A stretch of DNA of 20,333 bases from JALGWA01 sp964604955 (GTDB taxonomy: Bacteria > Arandabacterota > Arandabacteria > Arandabacterales > JALGWA01). Made by a program: the position numbers and the translations under genes. The DNA lies in NCBI GenBank assembly GCA_964604955.1, contig CAZSBE010000051.1, positions 1 to 20,333 of the forward strand, written 5' to 3'. Numbering within the stretch: position 1 is the first letter of the stretch; the number at the start of each line of letters is the position of its first letter. The notes under the pieces are model-generated. The model was not told where the DNA came from. It ran no database searches and worked only from the letters and a program-made list of their open reading frames with translations. Below, piece by piece: positions 15,253 through 20,333 of this stretch.

Positions 15253-16023
15253 CTACCGGAAACCTCTCAGCCGCTCTATGCTCAACCTGTTGTTTACCAG
15301 CTCGCCGCTCTCGGCCACGAGAACGGCCTGCGGGGCATGCTTCTCGAGCGCCCCAAGGAGCTCCCGCCAGTTCTCAATGCCTTCGCCAACAGGCTTATGC
15401 TCGTCGACCTCGCCCCCATTGTCGTGCAGGTGGCAGTGGACTATGGCGCCGGCCATTGCCTCCACCCAGTACGCTGAGGAGCGCGGCGAAAACACCAGGA
15501 CATGCCCGTTGTCGAAAGACGCCCTGAGATGGGGATGCCCGCCTGCGGCGATCAGGTCGGCCAGGGTGTCCGGTTCGGGTTCCCAGAGGTTCTCCAGGCA
15601 AATGACCATGCCGTGCTGGCCTGCCTCATCCGCCAGGGGAAGCCAGAAATCGAGCATGCGCTTCGGCCAGTCCCTGCGGTAGGACGGGTTCCGGATTACG
15701 GGAGTGAAGGAAGTGTGGGCGATGTAGAAGCGAGCTCCGACTTCACGGGAGGCCGCGAGGGCCGCCCCGTGGCGGCGCCTTGCCACGTCTACTATCGCCG
15801 GGTCGGGGCTCGTCACGACCAGGTCATAGAACGGGCCGTGGGAGACGAGCGGCTGGATTCCCTCTACCGCCCGCGCGACACGCGCGATTCGCTCCGCCAT
15901 GTCGCCGTCCAGGCTGGCGGGCAGGGCGAAGTCGGTCACTTCAATCCCGAGGCCCTCCGACCTCGCGAAAGCGGTAGATGCTTCCAGTTCATCACCTATG
16001 GTGTGTATCGCGAGAACGCTCAT
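15253..16023 (-). CDS. Sugar phosphate isomerase/epimerase-like TIM barrel (AP_endonuc_2 family)
   Basis: Xylose-isomerase-like TIM barrel of 256 residues that would bind one or two divalent metals. Family members isomerise or epimerise keto sugars, process inositols, or cut abasic DNA. Visible strand ends are SHGPFYDL (61-68), ICLENLWEP with E144, SFDNGHVLVF with D171 and H174, a CHLHDNGG turn with H198/H200/D201, and AESGE with E238; these supply the usual Glu/Asp/His ligands. The short length and the D-N-G-G-x-x-D-x-H-x-P-x-G-x-G segment favour a sugar isomerase rather than endonuclease IV. The ATG has GGAGG four bases upstream, and the gene start lies inside the last 32 bases of the upstream hydrolase gene, so translation is probably coupled. 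Confidence 0.82.
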   Translation of the reverse strand: MSVLAIHTIGDELEASTAFARSEGLGIEVTDFALPASLDGDMAERIARVARAVEGIQPLVSHGPFYDLVVTSPDPAIVDVARRRHGAALAASREVGARFYIAHTSFTPVIRNPSYRRDWPKRMLDFWLPLADEAGQHGMVICLENLWEPEPDTLADLIAAGGHPHLRASFDNGHVLVFSPRSSAYWVEAMAGAIVHCHLHDNGGEVDEHKPVGEGIENWRELLGALEKHAPQAVLVAESGELVNNRLSIERLRGFR

Positions 16024-16924
16024 TCTCCTCCACCACTCCGGCTATGGCTTCCACTACGAGTTGAGGCTGGTTCCAGGGCACCATATGGCCGCTCTCTTCG
16101 GCGACGATCAAGACAGCTCCATCGACGGACGCGGCCATCTTCTCATGCGCGAGTCGCCATGCCTCCTGCTCCTCGGGCTTGGGCAGAAACGTCAGGCCGC
16201 TGGTGATGATGCGCACCGGTATGCCGTCAGGGATGGACGTCTCCCTCATTATCTCGACCTTGGGACCCAGTCCCCCGGCGACCATGCGCATGCATGCCCT
16301 CTGGTAGTCGGTGAGCGACTCCGGATGGGATGTGTCGAAAGGGAGTTTGCCGGTCATGGGATGCTGGTCCAGGTACTCGACAGTAAGGGCATCCACGAAC
16401 TCAGTCGTGAACGGGTCGATGAAGACCATGCCGCAAATCTCGTCGGGATGTTCGCTCGCTATGAGGCGGATCATCCACCCGCCGTAAGAGTGACCCACAA
16501 GGAGGAGGCTCCTATCCAGCCCGAGCTGATGAAGCCCGTTCCAGAGCCAGGCAGCTTCCTCGCGCATATCGCAGGGGCCCTCGGGGAGGTCGCTCTTTCC
16601 AAACCCCGCCCGGTCATAGGCGACAACAGTCGCTCCAGTTTCTATGGCTATAAGAGGCATCAGGGCCGTCCATTCAGTCAGGTCCAGGCCGCCGCCGGCC
16701 TCCAGGAGTATGGTCGGCCCGCCGCCCTCCACTATCCGGAAGTTGAGCCTCGCGGGCCCCACGTCAATCAGCGTATCGGCGCTTCCGCCCGTTTCATCGC
16801 CTGCACCTGCCTCCCCGCCGGTCAGCGGCCCGGAAACGAGCAGGGAAAGGCATATGGCTGCAGCCACAACACCCAGTCTCTTCACCTTTCGCGAACTACC
16901 AAAACCCGGTCTCTCATGTCTCAT
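15992..16924 (-). CDS. Exported alpha/beta hydrolase
   Basis: Alpha/beta-hydrolase fold, 310 residues, probably periplasmic: a basic N-region (SSRKVKR) precedes a hydrophobic stretch to about residue 37, with no lipobox. The oxyanion region is EAGGGLD (75-81), the nucleophile elbow is GHSYGG with S146, and the catalytic histidine is H280 in SGHMVPWNQP. The usual acid after strand 7 is not obvious: IITSGLTFLPKP stands where an Asp is expected, so D170 (FIDP) after strand 6 is the candidate. The start at 16924 is fixed by AAGGAGGG six bases upstream; a longer reading would run into the terminator of the upstream gene. First gene of the operon. A weak promoter-like TGGACT-17-TACACG lies in the leader. 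The substrate is unknown. Confidence 0.85.
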   Translation of the reverse strand: MRHERPGFGSSRKVKRLGVVAAAICLSLLVSGPLTGGEAGAGDETGGSADTLIDVGPARLNFRIVEGGGPTILLEAGGGLDLTEWTALMPLIAIETGATVVAYDRAGFGKSDLPEGPCDMREEAAWLWNGLHQLGLDRSLLLVGHSYGGWMIRLIASEHPDEICGMVFIDPFTTEFVDALTVEYLDQHPMTGKLPFDTSHPESLTDYQRACMRMVAGGLGPKVEIMRETSIPDGIPVRIITSGLTFLPKPEEQEAWRLAHEKMAASVDGAVLIVAEESGHMVPWNQPQLVVEAIAGVVEENERSRDTHHR

Positions 16925-16930
16925 GTCTGA

Positions 16931-16938
16931 CCCTCCTT
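16931..16938 (-). promoter_or_regulatory. Shine-Dalgarno fixing the hydrolase start
   Basis: AAGGAGGG on the minus strand, six bases before ATG 16924. The codon is followed by a second ATG in another frame (ATGAGACATGAG), but only the first gives the signal peptide and hydrolase frame. Confidence 0.75.
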
Positions 16939-17025
16939 CAGTTATCCCCTCCCCGTGTATCACATTTGCCGGCCGCAGTCCAGCAGGGTATGCCCGGGGC
17001 GCGGTCTCCGGGCCCCTGCACCGCA

Positions 17026-17057
17026 TAGAAAAGGGGGATGCCCGCCGGGCATCCCCC
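17026..17057 (-). terminator. Strong intrinsic terminator of the right-edge gene
   Basis: A perfect 12-bp inverted repeat, gggggatgcccg/cgggcatccccc (17033-17044 and 17046-17057, one base between), is followed on the minus strand by TTTTCTA. It lies 34 bases after the stop codon of the large exported protein and isolates that gene from the hydrolase operon downstream. Confidence 0.88.
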
Positions 17058-17090
17058 ATGAGTTCCCGGGCGCTGTCAGCGCCGGAGAAG

Positions 17091-20000
17091 CTACTTCATG
17101 AACACGATCTTCTCGGTCGCCCGGTAGCCGTCTGCCTCCATTGAGCAGAAGTAGACGCCGCGCGCAGCCGCTTTTCCGGAGTTGTCGTTTCCGTTCCACA
17201 GCACGCTGTGCGGACCGGCATCCACGCCTCCGCTGACCAGGGTTCTGACGAGCTGACCTTTGACGTTATAGATCTCAAGCGAGACTTGTCCCGCCGCGGC
17301 CATCTGGTAGGAAATGACCGTGCCCTGAGTGAACGGGTTGGGCACGGCGCGGCCCAGGAAGGTCTCGTTGGCTCCAGCCGGAACGCCCGCCGAAGTGCCA
17401 ATCTCCGCGGGCGGATCGCCCTCGTTGAACATGGCTTCCGTGAGCGCCACCGAAGACGCGTTTGCATCAGGATTGAGTTTGCCGAAGGTGATCATGACGA
17501 CCTCACCGGCCCCGCCATAGGACTCACTGGCGGCCATGGCGAAGATCATGTCGCCTCCAACGGCATTGTAGGCGCTCAAAGAGCCGTCCGCAAGACCGGT
17601 AGCCACGGCGGAGAGAACCGACAGTTCCCCGGCGTCGTAGACGAGGCCGAAATGACCGGAGAATATGTCATAAGCGCCCGCAACAAGCACGGGGACCTCT
17701 ATCCTGTCGCCGAGGTCGGTGGGTATGCCGAGAGCCACCTGCACCGGGCTTCCCAGAGGGGCGTCCTTATCGGCACACTCGATGCAGCCGCTGACATCAC
17801 CCTTGAGGACCCCGATCCAGTTCACAATCCCCGGGCACTGGTACACGAGATTGCCGTTCGCACCCAGAGGATAGAACACCCACGGATCGACGCACGGGAA
17901 TGCCGGAATCAGCCCCACGAAGTACTGCAGGAGCACCGACGCGTCGTAACTCGTTATGCCGCTCGAGCAGGTCACATCCGCCGCCACCTGCTGCGGGTAA
18001 ACGACGGTGCTCTGGTAGGTGAACGGGCAGTCGTCCAGGTTCTCAAGGCAGGCCAGATATCTTAGGATCAGCGTGGCGTCATACGGGTTCACGCAGTCCG
18101 GGATCCGGCAGTAATCCACGTCCACCGCGAAGTGGCAGTCCAGCCCCAGCGGATCAAGGCAGTCGAACATGTAACAGCCGTCGCTGCCCGTGAACTTCGT
18201 CGCCAGGTCGCCGGCGCAGGACTCCCAGAGGTGAACCTCGACGCCTTCCAGCGGCTTGACCAGTTCATAACCGCCGCAGCCGTCCGGGCAGCACTTCCAG
18301 TAGTTGATGCAGCCTGCCACATCGCACCACTCGATGCACACGGAGCCGTCCTGCCAGCAGACGTGCAGAGGGTTCTCCGGATCGTAGAGGTCGATGTCCG
18401 TAAACCACAGATCGCAGCACATGCATGGTTTGGCGTTGGTGCTCACGTGGAACTTCAGGTAGAAGAGCACTCCCTCGCCCTCCAGGGGAGTCGCGCCCGC
18501 GCCCGCTATGCTCATGCAGTTGGGCGCGCATGGGTTACAGACCGGATCCATCCAGCCCGAGCCGGTCATGACCTCTCCGGGCAGACAGTATTCGTACTGG
18601 AGAAGGCCGGTTGGAGTCTCGCACCAGCAGATCTCCATGTCGAAGCCCATGAGGCCCCACCCGGTTATTTCCTGAATGTAAACCGGTACCAGGATATTGT
18701 CTCCAGGCCCTGCCAGCATGTCGCCGAGCCAGATGTCGATCCCCCTGTCCACGACCGTGACTTTCGCGGTGCATGTGCTCGAGTTGTTCGAGAAGTCCGT
18801 AGCCGTGAACTCGACCGTTGTCGTACCCAGCGGCAGGAGTTCCGGCGCGTCATTTGTGATGACGGGGTCGGGGTCGACGATATCGGTCGCCGAAACGCCC
18901 GCCCAGAAGGGGTCGAGCTGCGGGTCGTCCGCATAGGTGCCCGCCGGCCCGTTGCACTCCACGGTGATATCATTGGGACAGGTGATGTCCGGCGGTGTAG
19001 TGTCCTCTACTGTGACGTCCGCCGGGCAGGTGCTGTAGTTGCCGGCATCGTCGGTCGCCCTGAAGACAACGGTCGTCGTCCCCAGCGGGAAACATACAGG
19101 CCTGTTGTCGGTCCTGTCCGGCGACGCGTCGCAATTGTCGGTGGCCGAAACGCCCGCGAAGAAAGCTGTGAGCTGGGAGTCTGTGGCAGGCGTCCCGCAA
19201 ACGTCCGTGCCTTCCACGGTGACGGGAATGGGACACGAGATGGCCGGAGGCGTATTGTCGACCACAGTAACATGTCCGACGCAAGAGACGACCCATCCGT
19301 GGTCGTCCGAGACGGTAAGCGTGACCGTCGTCATCCCAAGCTGGTAAGGGCCCGCGGGGTCCTGGCTCAGCGTGATAGGATCGCTGTCGGGATCGTATGA
19401 GCCGTTATCGATACTCGCGTTGGCCTCGCAGTTGGCGTTCGCCGCGACCGTGACATCCTTGCACTGGGCGACCGGCGGGTCATTGAAACGTCTCAATACC
19501 GGGGGCATGACTGCGAAGTCCATGTCACCCGCGAAGCGCATACACTGTCCCGCGGCGCAGACCGGGTAGTCGGCGAGCGCCTGGACAAAAGCATCGTAGA
19601 CGTCCGCGCCGCCAAGCATGTAGGCAAACAGGGCCTGCTGCCAGGCTAGCGAGAAGTCATCCCAGCAGTCATCGCACTCGGGCTGGTCCATGTGGCAGTA
19701 ACCGACTGTCACCGTTTCCACGGTCGAGCCCTTTCTGAACTCGAAGGAAAGGGTGTTATCGCCGGTATCACACATGCCGGCGCAGCTGCCTATGAAGGTG
19801 AACGGTATCGCCTGGAAGTTCTGGATCCAGGCCTCGACATCGTCCCACGTGGTGGCTTCGTAGTTGTTGCCGTCAGGGCAGCCGCTGTTGAAGCCGCCGG
19901 AGCCGCCATGGGCCAGCTCGTAGAACATTGCCGTCGTGTTCGACGCGATATGGCTCTGCACCTTGGCCTCGTTGGGCCAGACCACGGCTTCGGTCACATA

Positions 20001-20333
20001 CCCCATGAGAGTGAACCAGAACACGGCATCCGAATAGTAGGCGTCCCAGCTGCCGGAACACGGACTGGGGTATTGGGGGCCGGTAAGCGAGAACGCGTCA
20101 AAAGGCGGCGGTACACCGTAGCCCAGTATGCCACCCTCCACGGCGTCGATCACGGTCACCTTAAGGAAGCCGTCGACGATGCTCCTCACGATCCAGCAGG
20201 GGTTCATGGGAGTCGGCTCGATGGGGAAAACGGGAGAATCCGGCGAAATATAGCAGAGCTTGGCCGACTGGATCTCTCCCTCGACCATCGCTTCGGCTTC
20301 GGCGATGTTGACCGAGAGCTCAGGAAGCTCCGC
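17091..20333 (-). CDS. Large exported multidomain protein: clan CD-like module, HYR, cohesin-, dockerin- and FlgD-like domains (N-terminus cut)
   Basis: At least 1080 residues; the frame stays open to the window edge, 15 codons beyond the ATG at 20288, so the true start and any signal peptide lie outside. Numbering from that ATG, about 30-265 may be a clan CD cysteine-peptidase-like module: H127-G-G after a hydrophobic strand and S168-C169 after IPFTFIG, then WQQALFAYMLGGADVYDAF. HYR-type Ig domains follow at 268-343, 347-428 and 432-514. A cohesin-like domain is at 517-655, a short CnaB/carboxypeptidase-regulatory-like segment at about 675-725, and a two-repeat dockerin-like module at 728-790 (NPYDATLILRYLA, TSYDASVLLQYFVG). 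A second cohesin-like domain is at 848-960 and a FlgD/type IX-like sorting domain (PNPF...GVYF...) at 980-1065. It is very cysteine-rich (many CxxC and CC), consistent with an extracellular, disulfide-bonded protein. A surface or secreted role is likely; the peptidase assignment is inference. Confidence 0.85.
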   Translation of the reverse strand, partial: AELPELSVNIAEAEAMVEGEIQSAKLCYISPDSPVFPIEPTPMNPCWIVRSIVDGFLKVTVIDAVEGGILGYGVPPPFDAFSLTGPQYPSPCSGSWDAYYSDAVFWFTLMGYVTEAVVWPNEAKVQSHIASNTTAMFYELAHGGSGGFNSGCPDGNNYEATTWDDVEAWIQNFQAIPFTFIGSCAGMCDTGDNTLSFEFRKGSTVETVTVGYCHMDQPECDDCWDDFSLAWQQALFAYMLGGADVYDAFVQALADYPVCAAGQCMRFAGDMDFAVMPPVLRRFNDPPVAQCKDVTVAANANCEANASIDNGSYDPDSDPITLSQDPAGPYQLGMTTVTLTVSDDHGWVVSCVGHVTVVDNTPPAISCPIPVTVEGTDVCGTPATDSQLTAFFAGVSATDNCDASPDRTDNRPVCFPLGTTTVVFRATDDAGNYSTCPADVTVEDTTPPDITCPNDITVECNGPAGTYADDPQLDPFWAGVSATDIVDPDPVITNDAPELLPLGTTTVEFTATDFSNNSSTCTAKVTVVDRGIDIWLGDMLAGPGDNILVPVYIQEITGWGLMGFDMEICWCETPTGLLQYEYCLPGEVMTGSGWMDPVCNPCAPNCMSIAGAGATPLEGEGVLFYLKFHVSTNAKPCMCCDLWFTDIDLYDPENPLHVCWQDGSVCIEWCDVAGCINYWKCCPDGCGGYELVKPLEGVEVHLWESCAGDLATKFTGSDGCYMFDCLDPLGLDCHFAVDVDYCRIPDCVNPYDATLILRYLACLENLDDCPFTYQSTVVYPQQVAADVTCSSGITSYDASVLLQYFVGLIPAFPCVDPWVFYPLGANGNLVYQCPGIVNWIGVLKGDVSGCIECADKDAPLGSPVQVALGIPTDLGDRIEVPVLVAGAYDIFSGHFGLVYDAGELSVLSAVATGLADGSLSAYNAVGGDMIFAMAASESYGGAGEVVMITFGKLNPDANASSVALTEAMFNEGDPPAEIGTSAGVPAGANETFLGRAVPNPFTQGTVISYQMAAAGQVSLEIYNVKGQLVRTLVSGGVDAGPHSVLWNGNDNSGKAAARGVYFCSMEADGYRATEKIVFMK

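Noticed and set aside
18132..19400. 422-codon plus-strand frame opposite the large exported protein
   Set aside because: Composition follows the complement of the HYR and cohesin-like domains; no signal peptide, motif or ribosome-binding site.

Overview
This is a G+C-rich bacterial window with twelve protein-coding genes that I can support, two of them cut by the window edges. Ten are on the minus strand; an M1 peptidase gene and a small nucleoside-deoxyribosyltransferase-like gene are on the plus strand. I see no rRNA, tRNA, CRISPR array, insertion sequence or phage gene. Two exported proteins end in a FlgD/type IX-like sorting domain (PNPF, then a G-x-YxY/YF core and a basic end), and one of them also carries HYR, cohesin-like and dockerin-like segments. 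With the base composition, this points to a Gram-negative-type member of the FCB group or a related uncultivated phylum (Eisenbacteria/Krumholzibacteriota/Latescibacterota-like). That placement is inference, not a measurement.

Layout from the left. (1) The start of an unrecognised gene runs off the left edge. (2) asnA (aspartate-ammonia ligase) follows, with its own terminator and promoter. (3) A PAP2-family phosphatase and, divergently, a secreted 908-residue M1 metallopeptidase with an extra unassigned domain and a C-terminal sorting-like domain. (4) Convergent to the peptidase is a GalT-like nucleotidyltransferase that keeps the zinc-site residues but lacks the catalytic histidine. (5) Upstream of that is a minus-strand operon, DUF4912 protein -> GH57 alpha-glucan branching enzyme -> 1431-residue fused 2-hydroxyacyl-CoA-dehydratase-activase-like protein. 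The last two genes are translationally coupled. The operon promoter and the promoter of the opposing NDT-like gene overlap at their -35 boxes. (6) A second minus-strand operon holds an exported alpha/beta hydrolase, a sugar isomerase/epimerase-like TIM barrel and a SAM methyltransferase. (7) A very large cysteine-rich exported protein runs off the right edge and ends at a strong intrinsic terminator.

How the genes may work together: DUF4912, GH57 and possibly the GalT-like protein suggest storage-glucan (glycogen) metabolism. Their coupling to an Fe-S ATPase/dehydratase-type protein is unexpected. The M1 peptidase and the right-edge protein belong to an outer-surface/secreted set using a shared C-terminal export signal. 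The most unusual items are the right-edge protein, which may contain a clan CD-type His/Cys protease module, the nucleophile-less GalT, and the double-ATPase, double-cysteine-cluster protein.
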